A stretch of DNA of 64,000 nt, from positions 1 to 64,000 of the forward strand of contig JADHMQ010000009.1 of assembly GCA_016779935.1 (NCBI GenBank). The letters are read 5' to 3'. Below the pieces are notes generated by a model, which did no database searches, was not told the origin of the DNA, and saw nothing but the letters and a program-made list of their open reading frames with translations. This document shows positions 7,506-16,072 of the stretch, in pieces (position 1 is the first letter of the stretch; every line of letters starts with the position of its first letter). The stretch comes from Flavobacteriales bacterium (GTDB taxonomy: Bacteria; Bacteroidota; Bacteroidia; Flavobacteriales; UBA7312). The position numbers and the translations under genes are program-made.

Positions 7506-8156
7506 ATGAAAGCAAAGCTCAACCTTCAGCATTTTATTTTTCCGTCTTTATTTATTCTTCTACTAGCTTTAATAGAGTATTTAGAATTTTATTGGAACAT
7601 ACGTTTTGTAAAGTACGGTGTATTGCCAAGAACATTTGAAGGATTAAAAGGTATTTTATTATCTCCCCTAATACACGGCGATTGGAAGCATTTGACTAAT
7701 AATGCAGTCCCCCTTTTTGTATTGATTTCTTCTTTAACCTTTTTTTATAGAAGTATTGCAAATGAAGTGTTTTTATGGTCTTGGCTTATGAGTGGCATTT
7801 GGTTGTGGGCTATTGGTCGACCAAGTTTTCATATTGGCGCAAGTGGACTGGTCTATGCTTTAGCATCTTTTTTATTTTTCAGTGGATTCATACGAAAGCA
7901 TACTCGACTAATGGCTATTTCAATGTTTGTCGTTTTCCTATACGGTGGTATGATTTGGGGAATTTTTCCAATGCAAGATAACATTTCTTGGGAAGGGCAT
8001 TTGTCAGGTGGCTTTGCTGGTCTAATATTAGCGTATTGGTTTAAAGAAAATGGACCCCCAAAACAGATTTACCAATATGAAATTGACGAACTGTTAGAAG
8101 AAGCTGAAGAAGAGCAACAGTATCATTACGATTACAAGGAAAAAGAAAAGGACTGA
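7506..8156 (+). CDS. Rhomboid family intramembrane serine protease
   Basis: A 216-residue six-helix membrane protease. The catalytic serine is in GASG (Ser113, after FHI) and the catalytic histidine in WEGHLSGG (His165). The HGDWKHLTNN loop (57-66) matches the conserved rhomboid HxxxxHxxxN motif. The C-terminus is a soluble acidic tail rich in Glu and Tyr. The ATG at 7506 follows the previous stop by one base, so it is probably the last gene of the CotH/VTC run. Rhomboids cleave membrane-anchored substrates near the membrane face; a substrate within this operon is possible but unproven. Confidence 0.93.
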   Translation: MKAKLNLQHFIFPSLFILLLALIEYLEFYWNIRFVKYGVLPRTFEGLKGILLSPLIHGDWKHLTNNAVPLFVLISSLTFFYRSIANEVFLWSWLMSGIWLWAIGRPSFHIGASGLVYALASFLFFSGFIRKHTRLMAISMFVVFLYGGMIWGIFPMQDNISWEGHLSGGFAGLILAYWFKENGPPKQIYQYEIDELLEEAEEEQQYHYDYKEKEKD

Positions 8157-8172
8157 GTAAACTCAGCCCTTT
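8147..8172. terminator. Bidirectional terminator between convergent genes
   Basis: The stem AAAGGACTGAG / CTCAGCCCTTT has one A-C mismatch and a TAAA loop. It includes the rhomboid stop codon and lies just before the end of the convergent DUF805 gene, so it can serve both strands. Confidence 0.75.
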
Positions 8173-8177
8173 ATTTG

Positions 8178-8546
8178 TTAATTTTCAGGCACGGCTCCAT
8201 ATTTATTTTCGCTTTCATTACCTTTTAACAACGTTAGCACAAGAATCCAAAAAGTCCCTATAATCGGAATTAATAGAATTAGCAACATCCACCCACTTCT
8301 GTTCGTGTCATGTAATCTTCTTACGCCTACAGCAATAGAAGGAATAAATACAAATAGGGTATATAACCAATATATAATACCACCAATTGGTAGGCTTGAA
8401 GAGTCTTCACTTCCCATTGCACCTTCTAATATTCCTATTAAAAAGATAATAATGATATTTATTAAAGCAAATTCCCAGTATTCATTCCTACTAGCTCGTC
8501 CTTTAAATACTGAATATTTTCGTAATACTTTCAAATAGTTTTTCAT
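8178..8546 (-). CDS. DUF805 membrane protein
   Basis: A 122-residue protein of the DUF805 (YhaH-like) family. It opens with 'VFKGRASRNEYW', the family signature, followed by three hydrophobic helices and the conserved 'GVRRLHDTNRSGWM' loop near 73-86. The last segment GNESENKYG is also typical. The function of the family is unknown. It is 10 bp downstream of the lectin gene on the same strand and may be co-transcribed. Confidence 0.92.
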   Translation of the reverse strand: MKNYLKVLRKYSVFKGRASRNEYWEFALINIIIIFLIGILEGAMGSEDSSSLPIGGIIYWLYTLFVFIPSIAVGVRRLHDTNRSGWMLLILLIPIIGTFWILVLTLLKGNESENKYGAVPEN

Positions 8547-8556
8547 AAGCTCTAAA

Positions 8557-9444
8557 TTATTTAATGACTTTCAATGTATTAATCAGAAGCTGATTTTCAT
8601 TAGTGGTCATCTTCACAAAATAAATCCCCTCTCTAAGGTGGCTTATGTTTATTGTTTTTGAACGATTTATTTTTCGATAAACCTCTTGCCCTAAAGCGTT
8701 TATAATCGTTATTTCTTTGATATCATCACGCATGATTTTAAAGTAAGATGAGCTGGGATTAGGGTAAATCAAAGAGGATTGAATGTTGTAATCAGTAACA
8801 GCTACAGTAGAATCAGTACCACCACCATCACCGCCGTCACCATCACCGTTTCCAGAAGTCGTATCAATTTCAGACTCTATTATGAAGTATAATAGATTTT
8901 CAACATTTAAATCGTTCCATTGTCCAGCACTTCCATATGGCCAGTCTGTTAATGCAAATCCCAATGCGTTTTGATTACCTAAGTAATTATCTGGTTCTCC
9001 TGCAAAGGAACTACTGCCCCAATTATTGTATAAACCACCTACTGCACTTCCAGAGTTAGTCCCTTGCCAAAACTGAGTGGCGTCACCATTTTCACCTATC
9101 CACTCCCATTTTCCTTCTTCACCCATATCGCTACCGCCTATCCAAAGGTAAGATGCTTGCCCACCATCTGGGGCAGATGTATTTGAGTTGGTAATGTTTG
9201 CATTTGGTATTTCAGCCCAAATGGCATCTTGTTCTTCTTGGTTGTCAATTATTGCTAATATGCCTCCGAGTTGGTATGCACAAGCTATGGCATCAGTCCA
9301 ACTTTTTGTATCTTTTACAATGGCATAATTTTTATTATTGTGTTGAAAAACATAAAGATTAGAAGTGTCCGTACATATTTCAGTTTGAGCAATAATGGAA
9401 AATGATAAAAGAGATAGGCCAAGCCCGAGTAATAATTTTTTCAT
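8557..9444 (-). CDS. Secreted C-type lectin-like protein with T9SS sorting domain
   Basis: The 295-residue protein has a signal peptide cut before Gln20 (SIIA/QTEI). A C-type lectin-like domain spans about 30-195, with 'W.DAI..A...GG.LA.I.N.EEQ', 'YLWIGGSD…GKWEWIGENG', the Ca/sugar-type EPDN motif and a closing 'GQWNDL'. Then come a Gly/Asp-rich linker and a T9SS type A domain (about 222-295, YPNPSSSYF…EGIYFVKM). It should be exported and displayed or released as a glycan- or protein-binding factor. The EPDN tetrapeptide differs from the mannose-type EPN, so sugar preference cannot be predicted. Confidence 0.9.
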   Translation of the reverse strand: MKKLLLGLGLSLLSFSIIAQTEICTDTSNLYVFQHNNKNYAIVKDTKSWTDAIACAYQLGGILAIIDNQEEQDAIWAEIPNANITNSNTSAPDGGQASYLWIGGSDMGEEGKWEWIGENGDATQFWQGTNSGSAVGGLYNNWGSSSFAGEPDNYLGNQNALGFALTDWPYGSAGQWNDLNVENLLYFIIESEIDTTSGNGDGDGGDGGGTDSTVAVTDYNIQSSLIYPNPSSSYFKIMRDDIKEITIINALGQEVYRKINRSKTINISHLREGIYFVKMTTNENQLLINTLKVIK

Positions 9445-9468
9445 GATTTATAGTTTTAAGAGTTACTA

Positions 9469-9476
9469 CAAATCTA
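9469..9476 (-). promoter_or_regulatory. -7 box (TAGATTTG) of the lectin gene
   Basis: TAGATTTG matches TAnnTTTG, 24 bp upstream of the lectin ATG at 9444. Confidence 0.45.
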
Positions 9477-9487
9477 AGAAAGTTTTA

Positions 9488-10096
9488 CTATAGGTAAAGC
9501 ACACTAACCCATTCGACAAATACGCCTAGTAAAAAACCAACATATACTTGCCGGTAATTATGTGAGTGTGTTTTAAGACGTGCATAGCCAATTAGACCGG
9601 CAAAAATAACAAGCACCATTATCAAATTAGAATGGTCAAACTGAAAGCGTTGAGAGATGCCAATTATTGCACCTATAAGGCCGCCAAAACCAAGCATATG
9701 AATACTTACTTTCCACCTCAAAGTAATGATTAACGACAGACCAATTGCAATAATAGCACCCAGCATTAACAATAAAAAACTCTGAGGGATGTACAGTTTA
9801 GCAAGCAGTTGGAAAGCCAAATAATACCAAACAAGTGTAAAAACAAATGGCCACTTACGTTCCTCACTTGACTTCATATAAATACTATCAATTACCCTCA
9901 ATTGCTTGAGTAGGATAGCGGTAACAATCGGAAGTACAATAGTGAATAGTGAGAGAATGATTATAACCACATTCTTAGTAGAATCGCTTATCATCATATT
10001 GACGTAAGGATTAGTGTACATTAATAAACTAAAAGCATAAGAAGGCATAAATAATGGATGTGCCATAACGGAAATAAACTGGGCGAATTTCATCAT
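9488..10096 (-). CDS. PAP2-like polytopic membrane protein
   Basis: A 202-residue protein with about six membrane helices. The 'SEERKWPF', 'VSIHMLGFGG' and 'ARLKTHSHNYRQVYVGFLLG' segments resemble the three phosphatase motifs of the PAP2 superfamily. However, the PSGH motif is reduced to SIH and the last Asp is Gln, so phosphatase activity is uncertain. Possible substrates in the family are undecaprenyl pyrophosphate and phosphatidic acid. Its start overlaps the rpoN stop by 4 bases (ATGATG/TGA), so it is translationally coupled to rpoN. Confidence 0.6.
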   Translation of the reverse strand: MMKFAQFISVMAHPLFMPSYAFSLLMYTNPYVNMMISDSTKNVVIIILSLFTIVLPIVTAILLKQLRVIDSIYMKSSEERKWPFVFTLVWYYLAFQLLAKLYIPQSFLLLMLGAIIAIGLSLIITLRWKVSIHMLGFGGLIGAIIGISQRFQFDHSNLIMVLVIFAGLIGYARLKTHSHNYRQVYVGFLLGVFVEWVSVLYL

Positions 10097-11454
10097 AGCG
10101 TTCGTCTAAGTCTTGCAACTGGAAAATCGAGTTGTTCTCGATATTTAGCGACTGTTCTTCTAGCAATATGATAGCCTTTTTCACCAAGTCTTTCTGAAAG
10201 TTCCTCATCAGAAAAAGGCTTCTTTTTATCTTCATTATCAACGATTTCTTTCAGATGACTCTTCACCACCTTATTTGATATAGTGGTACCGTCTTCTTTG
10301 CTGTAAGCATCAGAAAAAAAATCTTTCAGTAAAAAAGTGCCGTAGGGGGTTTCAATGTATTTACTATTTGTTACTCTTGAAATGGTCGAAATATCTAGAT
10401 TAATTTGCTCTGCAATGTCCATTAATTTCATGGGCTTGAGTGTACGCTCATCACCAGATTTGAAATAATCCATTTGCAGCTTAACGATGCAATTCATAGT
10501 ATTTAGTAGAGTCTGCTCGCGTTGAATGAGAGCATTAGCAAACCAGTTTGCCCCTTCTATTTTATCTTTCAAAAAAGAAATAGCCTCTTTATCGCCTTTA
10601 GTGTCTTCAAGATTTTTCAGCATGTTTTTGTAGTACTCACTACTCTTAAGCTGCTTCACTTTACTGTTGTTGAGCACTACCTTTAATTCATCGTTTTGAA
10701 CTTCTAAGCTAAAATCTGGAGTGATGTAATTATTTCCTTCTTCTTGATTCGAAAAGCTTGCGCCAGGCTTTGGGTTAAGCGTTTCAATTTCTTTATAAGC
10801 CGCCTTTAGTTCGTCTTCGCTTAGATTCAACTCACGCATTAACTTTTCGTAATTTTTATTGCTAAAAGCAGAGTAGTGTTTAGAAAGAAGTAGAATAGCA
10901 TCAGTAATTGACGAACTAGGCTCTTTGTTTTCTAACTGAATGAGTAAACACTCTTGCAAATCTCTAGCGCCTACGCCAATAGGCTCTAAGCTTTGTATGC
11001 TTTTTAAAATAGGAATAAGATCATACTCGCTGATTTCCAAATTCATCTTGAACAGCAAATCATCAGTAATCGACAAAAGAGAGCGGCTTAAAAATCCATT
11101 GTCATCCAAACACCCCACGATAAATTCAGAGATAGAATATTCTAAATCATTGAGGTTAAGCATAGGAAGTTGCTCTAGTAAAAACTCTTGAAGACTTAAT
11201 TCTCTTTGATGAGTAAACTCTCTAGGTGTTTCCTCTTTATTAGAATTTCTAGAACTGCTTTTCTCCCAACTTTGTTCGCTGCTTTCAGAAGCTTTATCGG
11301 ATTCTGTTTCTTCTTCTAAAGCAGGATTGCTTTCCAGCTCCTCTTCAATACGTTTTTCCAAAGACATTAAAGGAATTTGCAACAAACCAAGAAACTGTAT
11401 TTGTTGAGGGCTAAGTTTGAGTCCTATTTCCTGTTTTAGTCTTTGTTTTTGCAT
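10093..11454 (-). CDS. rpoN: RNA polymerase sigma-54 factor
   Basis: A 453-residue sigma-54. Region I is the Gln-rich start (QKQRLKQEIGLKLSPQQIQF) that binds the enhancer-binding activator, followed by an acidic region II (about 48-75), the core-binding domain and the DNA-binding part. The C-terminus holds the RpoN box ARRTVAKYRE, which reads the -24 promoter element. All domains are complete. It lies 3 bp downstream of asnS and upstream of the PAP2-like gene, apparently one transcript. No sigma-54 activator gene is in the window. Confidence 0.97.
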   Translation of the reverse strand: MQKQRLKQEIGLKLSPQQIQFLGLLQIPLMSLEKRIEEELESNPALEEETESDKASESSEQSWEKSSSRNSNKEETPREFTHQRELSLQEFLLEQLPMLNLNDLEYSISEFIVGCLDDNGFLSRSLLSITDDLLFKMNLEISEYDLIPILKSIQSLEPIGVGARDLQECLLIQLENKEPSSSITDAILLLSKHYSAFSNKNYEKLMRELNLSEDELKAAYKEIETLNPKPGASFSNQEEGNNYITPDFSLEVQNDELKVVLNNSKVKQLKSSEYYKNMLKNLEDTKGDKEAISFLKDKIEGANWFANALIQREQTLLNTMNCIVKLQMDYFKSGDERTLKPMKLMDIAEQINLDISTISRVTNSKYIETPYGTFLLKDFFSDAYSKEDGTTISNKVVKSHLKEIVDNEDKKKPFSDEELSERLGEKGYHIARRTVAKYREQLDFPVARLRRTL

Positions 11455-11457
11455 TAA

Positions 11458-12900
11458 TTAAAATTCCGCATTTTGAGGGTATCGTGGGAAAGGAATAACA
11501 TCTCTAACATTTTTCATTCCAGTTACAAACATTATTAGTCTTTCGAAGCCTAATCCAAAACCACTATGTGGGCATGTTCCAAACTGTCGTGTTTCAAGAT
11601 ACCACCACAATTCTTCTTGGTCAACATCCATTTCTTCCATTCTACTTTTAAGAATGTCCATACGCTCTTCCCTTTGTGAGCCGCCAACAATTTCACCTAT
11701 ACCGGGGAAAAGAATATCCATAGCACGAACGGTTTCACCATCTTCATTCATGCGCATGTAAAAGGCTTTAATGTTTTTTGGATAGTCAGTAAGAATCACT
11801 GGTTTTTTAAATTTCTTTTCTACCAAATAGCGTTCATGTTCTGACTGAAGGTCAGCACCAAAGCCTTCGATGAGGTATTGAAATTTCTTCTTTTGGTTTG
11901 GCTTAGAATTTCTAAGGATGTTAATAGCCTCAGTATAGGTCAGTCTTTCAAACTCATTTTCTGCCACAAAGTTGAGGCGTTCAATAAGGCTCATTTCTGA
12001 TTTTTGCTCTTTAGGAAGGTTTTTCTCATCATCAGTTAAGCGCTTGTCAAGGAACGTAATATCATCTTTACAGTGTTCCAAAACGTATTTGATGCAATAT
12101 TTTAGAAAATCTTCAGCCAAATCCATATTATCGTTTAGGTCATTGAAAGCCACTTCAGGCTCTATCATCCAAAATTCTGATAAGTGTCTAGAAGTATTAG
12201 AGTTTTCAGCTCTAAACGTTGGGCCAAAAGTATAGACCTGACCCAATGCCAATGCTCCTAATTCAGCTTCTAACTGTCCAGAAACGGTTAAGTTTGTTTT
12301 CTTACCAAAGAAGTCTTGAGTTTCATCCACATTACCATCCTCATCTTTTGGTAGATTGTTCCAGTCTAAATTACTAACTTGAAACATTTCGCCAGCACCC
12401 TCGGCATCAGCACCTGTAATAATGGGTGTATGAAGGTTAACAAAGCCCTTATCATTGAAGAATTTATGAATAGCAAAAGATAAAGCGTGTCTTACTCTGA
12501 AAACTGCACTAAAGGTATTCGTTCGGAAACGTAAGTGAGCTTTTTCTCTCAGAAATTCCAGACTGTGCTTTTTGGGTTGAAGCGGATATACATCGGCATC
12601 TGCTTCGCCAAGCACCTCAATCTCTTGAGCTGTAATTTCGACCTTTTGACCGCTTCCTTGCGATTCGACCAATGTACCTACGATACGCACACAAGCACCT
12701 GTTGTGATTTGTTTGATTAAGTCTTCCTCAAAAGAATCACTTTCGGCAACAGCTTGGATATTGTTTATTGTAGAACCATCATTAATAGCAATAAAAGAGA
12801 CATTTTTACTTCCTCGCTTAGTTCTTACCCAACCTTTTACACAAACGGTTTCCTTTAGGCTTTCACCTTTCAATAACGTCTTTACTTTGGTATGTTTCAT
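11458..12900 (-). CDS. asnS: Asparaginyl-tRNA synthetase
   Basis: A class IIb synthetase of 480 residues that charges tRNA-Asn. It has the N-terminal OB-fold anticodon-binding domain (about 15-105, '[20 protein letters not shown]') and a class II catalytic core. Motif 2 is '[19 protein letters not shown]' (about 227-245) and motif 3 '[12 protein letters not shown]' near the C-terminus. Length and C-terminus ([13 protein letters not shown]) are typical of AsnRS. It heads the asnS-rpoN-PAP2-like run, driven by the box at 12918-12925. Confidence 0.97.
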   Translation of the reverse strand: MKHTKVKTLLKGESLKETVCVKGWVRTKRGSKNVSFIAINDGSTINNIQAVAESDSFEEDLIKQITTGACVRIVGTLVESQGSGQKVEITAQEIEVLGEADADVYPLQPKKHSLEFLREKAHLRFRTNTFSAVFRVRHALSFAIHKFFNDKGFVNLHTPIITGADAEGAGEMFQVSNLDWNNLPKDEDGNVDETQDFFGKKTNLTVSGQLEAELGALALGQVYTFGPTFRAENSNTSRHLSEFWMIEPEVAFNDLNDNMDLAEDFLKYCIKYVLEHCKDDITFLDKRLTDDEKNLPKEQKSEMSLIERLNFVAENEFERLTYTEAINILRNSKPNQKKKFQYLIEGFGADLQSEHERYLVEKKFKKPVILTDYPKNIKAFYMRMNEDGETVRAMDILFPGIGEIVGGSQREERMDILKSRMEEMDVDQEELWWYLETRQFGTCPHSGFGLGFERLIMFVTGMKNVRDVIPFPRYPQNAEF

Positions 12901-12917
12901 CGTGTATATTCTTAGAA

Positions 12918-12925
12918 CAAAGATA
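12918..12925 (-). promoter_or_regulatory. -7 box (TATCTTTG) of asnS
   Basis: TATCTTTG matches TAnnTTTG, 18 bp upstream of the asnS start. Confidence 0.5.
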
Positions 12926-12965
12926 TTAAATCTTAAAACTTTTGGGCATTTTAGTCTAACAATTA

Positions 12966-13008
12966 AAACTTTGGAAACAAAAAGCTATTAAAAATGTTTC
13001 CAAAGTTT
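12966..13008. promoter_or_regulatory. Perfect 14-bp inverted repeat, likely TetR operator
   Basis: AAACTTTGGAAACA (12966-12979) is mirrored exactly by TGTTTCCAAAGTTT (12995-13008), with a 15-nt spacer. It ends 9 bp before the TATATTTG box of the TetR gene, so a bound repressor would cover the -33 region. It lies between the divergent asnS and TetR genes. It has no T tail and sits upstream of genes on both sides, so a terminator is unlikely. Confidence 0.7.
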
Positions 13009-13017
13009 ATTTATATG

Positions 13018-13025
13018 TATATTTG
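13018..13025 (+). promoter_or_regulatory. -7 box (TATATTTG) of the efflux operon
   Basis: TATATTTG fits TAnnTTTG. Transcription would begin a few bases before the ATG at 13036, giving a very short leader. Confidence 0.55.
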
Positions 13026-13035
13026 CACCCCGAAA

Positions 13036-13641
13036 ATGGACGTTAAGGAAAATATAATACACCAATCGCTTATTCTTTTTCTAAAAAAAGGAGTGAAGCA
13101 AGTTAATATGGACGAAGTGGCCTCAAAGCTAGTTATTTCCAAAAAGACACTATATATCCACTTCGACAACAAACAAGATTTGGTGCACCATTGTTTTAAG
13201 AGGCACAATGAGATGTTTGAAGAAATGATAAGTAACTCTTTCTCACAACCTCAAAATGCTATTGATGAGCTTTTTGCAATTGATGAAAGCGTTTCTTTAA
13301 TGATGAAAAAAACCAATCCTTATTTATTAGGAGAGCTCAAAAGGTATTATCCTAATACCTGGAGTTTGCTCGAGGAGTTAAAAGAAAAGGTATTGTTTAA
13401 TATTATGAAAAACAACCTTATCAAGGGCATTCAACAAGAATTGTATAGGTCTGAATTGGACGTGGACATTATTACCAAGTTTGTTATTAGTAGAACAGAC
13501 ACCTTAGTCAATGACCAAATTTTTCCGCTTACCGTTTACAACTTCAAAAAGTTATTAAAAGAAAACAGAATATATCACATTAGGGGAATAGCGACCTCAA
13601 AAGGAATCAAATATCTAGAAAAGAAAATCAATGAATTATAA
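13036..13641 (+). CDS. TetR family transcriptional regulator
   Basis: The likely start is the ATG at 13036 (MDVKENIIHQS); the reading frame is open from 12994, but that extension contains the promoter box. The 201-residue protein has the TetR helix-turn-helix at about 10-50 (VNMDEVASKLVISKKTLYIHFDNKQDL) and a variable ligand-binding C-terminal half. It is the first gene of an operon with a TolC/adaptor/RND pump, whose first gene overlaps it by 11 bases. Local repression of that pump through the inverted repeat at 12966-13008 is the obvious model. Confidence 0.92.
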   Translation: MDVKENIIHQSLILFLKKGVKQVNMDEVASKLVISKKTLYIHFDNKQDLVHHCFKRHNEMFEEMISNSFSQPQNAIDELFAIDESVSLMMKKTNPYLLGELKRYYPNTWSLLEELKEKVLFNIMKNNLIKGIQQELYRSELDVDIITKFVISRTDTLVNDQIFPLTVYNFKKLLKENRIYHIRGIATSKGIKYLEKKINEL

Positions 13642-14950
13642 GCTATTAATAATTGCATTTATAGTTGCATTTAATGCCAATGCTCAGCAAAGACTTTCAG
13701 TTGAAGATGCTCAGCAGATAGGTTTGACAAATAACACCGAGGTGAAAAACGCTCGATTAGACGTGAAGTTAGCAAAGAAAAAAGTCATGGAAACAGTCGC
13801 AATTGGTCTGCCAAAAATTAATGGGGAGGTCAATATGCAGCAGTTTTTGGAAATACCTACGACTGTTGTTCCTGCTAATATGTTTGTGCCAACAGCATCA
13901 GCCGATGATTTTACTGAACTGCAATTTGGAACAGAGTTCAACTCTACCTCAACACTTTCAGCTTCACAGCTTGTGTTTGACGGCTCTTATATTGTAGGGC
14001 TTAAGGCCTCATCCATCTATAAGAATTTATCTATTCAATCCTTGGAGCTTACCGAACAACAAATTCTAGATAGCATTGCAGCAGCATATTATAATGTTTT
14101 AGTAGCCGAAGAACGCAAAGCCTTTCTAAAACTGATAGCAGATATTCATCAAGATATTTTAGATGAGGTAAGCACTATGTATGAATTAGGATTGGTGGAA
14201 GACCTTGACGTTGATAGGATGACACTTACCTTATCAAATATGAAAATCCAATCGGAAAATATGGATCGCATGACTGATGTGGCATATTTATACCTAAAAT
14301 TAATTTTAGGGTTGCCACTCGATGAGGAAATTATTTTAACCGACAGTCTAACTAATTTATTGTCTGACAATCAGATTATTCAATTGAAAGAACCTTCGAT
14401 TGAAAACAGAAAAGAATACCAATTAGCACAAACTCAAACACAGTTGATGAAACTTGATTTAAGACGCTTTCAGTCTCAGCTTTTGCCATCAATTACCGCT
14501 TTTGCATCTTACAGCAAAAACGCATACAGAAATGAGTTTGACTTTTTTGACGAAGGTAAATGGTACCCGTCGAACGTCATTGGCATAAAAGCAAACATGA
14601 CGTTGTTTGATGGACTTGCAAGGGTGTCAAGAATTCAACAGGCTCAAATTAATTACGAAAAAGCTAGAAACAATCAATCGCAAACTTCAGAGTCATTGCA
14701 ATTGGCTTACGAGATGGCTTTATCTAATTACATAACAGCTTTTAATTCGCAAGAGCAAACCGCTAACAATTTAGGGCTTAGCAAGAAGATTTACCACAAA
14801 ACATTACTTAAATACAAGGAAGGTTTGGTAAGTAGTTCAGAATTATCACAAGCAGGTGCAGACTACAGTCAAGCCCAAGCAAACAATGCACAAGCGATTT
14901 ACAATTTACTAATAGCAAAAACTAATTATAACCGATCAGTAGGAAACTAA
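13631..14950 (+). CDS. TolC family outer-membrane efflux protein
   Basis: A 439-residue outer-membrane channel with a signal peptide cut before Gln19 (NANA/QQRLS). Two repeated long helical regions follow ('LSVEDAQQIGLTNNTEVKNA' and 'ENRKEYQLAQTQTQLMKLD'), as expected for the periplasmic tunnel of TolC trimers. The C-terminal helix contains 'KEGLVSSSELSQA', a common TolC motif. It is the outer-membrane part of the tripartite pump encoded here. Its stop overlaps the adaptor start by one base. Confidence 0.93.
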   Translation: MNYKLLIIAFIVAFNANAQQRLSVEDAQQIGLTNNTEVKNARLDVKLAKKKVMETVAIGLPKINGEVNMQQFLEIPTTVVPANMFVPTASADDFTELQFGTEFNSTSTLSASQLVFDGSYIVGLKASSIYKNLSIQSLELTEQQILDSIAAAYYNVLVAEERKAFLKLIADIHQDILDEVSTMYELGLVEDLDVDRMTLTLSNMKIQSENMDRMTDVAYLYLKLILGLPLDEEIILTDSLTNLLSDNQIIQLKEPSIENRKEYQLAQTQTQLMKLDLRRFQSQLLPSITAFASYSKNAYRNEFDFFDEGKWYPSNVIGIKANMTLFDGLARVSRIQQAQINYEKARNNQSQTSESLQLAYEMALSNYITAFNSQEQTANNLGLSKKIYHKTLLKYKEGLVSSSELSQAGADYSQAQANNAQAIYNLLIAKTNYNRSVGN

Positions 14951-16068
14951 TGAAAACAACACACATTTTAATACTAGCATCCCTCATTGCCTTTGTTGGC
15001 TGTGGAGAAAAGGTCAGTGAACTTGACCAAAAGAAAGCCTCTTTAAAAACCTTAAAGGAACAATTAGGGGAGATAAAAACACAAATACTTACTCTAGAAA
15101 AAGAGATCGCATTAGCCGATACTATAGTTAAAGACGGTATAGCTGTAAATGTAGAAGAGATTACTTCTCGTTCATTTGCACACTACATCAATCAGCCAGG
15201 AACGGTAAGCTCAAGAGCAAACGTTGTCGTAAGCTCTGAAGTTGGGGCTACTGTAGTTCGCAGATTAGTAGAAGAAGGAAGTTGGGTGTCTAAAGACCAA
15301 GCCATAATACAGTTAGACGCTACAGTAATGATGAATCAAGTTGAAGACTTAAGGCAGTCTGTTGAATTAGCCAAGACGACTTTTGAAAGACAAGACAACC
15401 TTTGGAAGCAAGGCATTGGCTCTGAAATTCAATTTTTACAAGCTAAAAACCAATACCTTTCTTTGAGTAAGAAGCTAGCTGCCTCAGAAGCACAGTTGGA
15501 CAAATACGAAATAGTTGCACCAATTAGTGGTAGGCTTGACGAAATCGTTATAAATGAAGGAGAATTTACTTCGCCAGGAAGACCGGCATTTAGGGTAGTG
15601 AATTCCAATAGATTACAAATAGAAGTTGATGTAGCTGAGCGTTATTCATCTGTTTTAAAGAAAGGCGATATAGTTAAAATTTCCTTCAACTCTTTGGGCA
15701 TTGACATGGAAGCACCAGTAAGTTTTGTAGGGCAAGTTATAAATCCAGAAAACAGAACCTTCAAGCTAAAAATAAACCTTAGAAATACATCTGGCAACAT
15801 TAAGCCAAATGCAGTAGCCTCCTTAAAGATTAAAGATTTCAGTGCTGACAATACCATTGTATTGCCATCCTCTGCTATAAAGAAAGATATGCGAGGCTCA
15901 TTTGTCTTTGTAGCCGAAGGCAATAAAGCAGCCAAAAAGTATATTGAAGTAGGCTTATCACAAGCAGCTGAAACACATGTGACTGCTGGATTAGAATTTG
16001 GTCAAAAAGTCATTACAGTTGGCTTTGATGAAGTATCAAACGGAAGTATTATTGAAATAAAAAACTAG
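14950..16068 (+). CDS. RND efflux periplasmic adaptor (membrane fusion protein), lipoprotein
   Basis: The 372-residue adaptor joins the RND pump to the TolC channel. It has a type II signal peptide with lipobox FVGC. A 35-residue heptad-type helix follows (about 22-58, rich in Leu, Lys, Glu), then a beta-barrel/lipoyl region ('VVVSSEVGATVVRRLVEEGS'), a short hairpin and the second lipoyl half 'IVAPISGRLDEIVINEGEFT' (about 194-213). The extra helix before the lipoyl domain is not part of the basic AcrA layout and may act as a tether from the lipid anchor. Confidence 0.93.
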   Translation: MKTTHILILASLIAFVGCGEKVSELDQKKASLKTLKEQLGEIKTQILTLEKEIALADTIVKDGIAVNVEEITSRSFAHYINQPGTVSSRANVVVSSEVGATVVRRLVEEGSWVSKDQAIIQLDATVMMNQVEDLRQSVELAKTTFERQDNLWKQGIGSEIQFLQAKNQYLSLSKKLAASEAQLDKYEIVAPISGRLDEIVINEGEFTSPGRPAFRVVNSNRLQIEVDVAERYSSVLKKGDIVKISFNSLGIDMEAPVSFVGQVINPENRTFKLKINLRNTSGNIKPNAVASLKIKDFSADNTIVLPSSAIKKDMRGSFVFVAEGNKAAKKYIEVGLSQAAETHVTAGLEFGQKVITVGFDEVSNGSIIEIKN

Positions 16069-16072
16069 ATAA

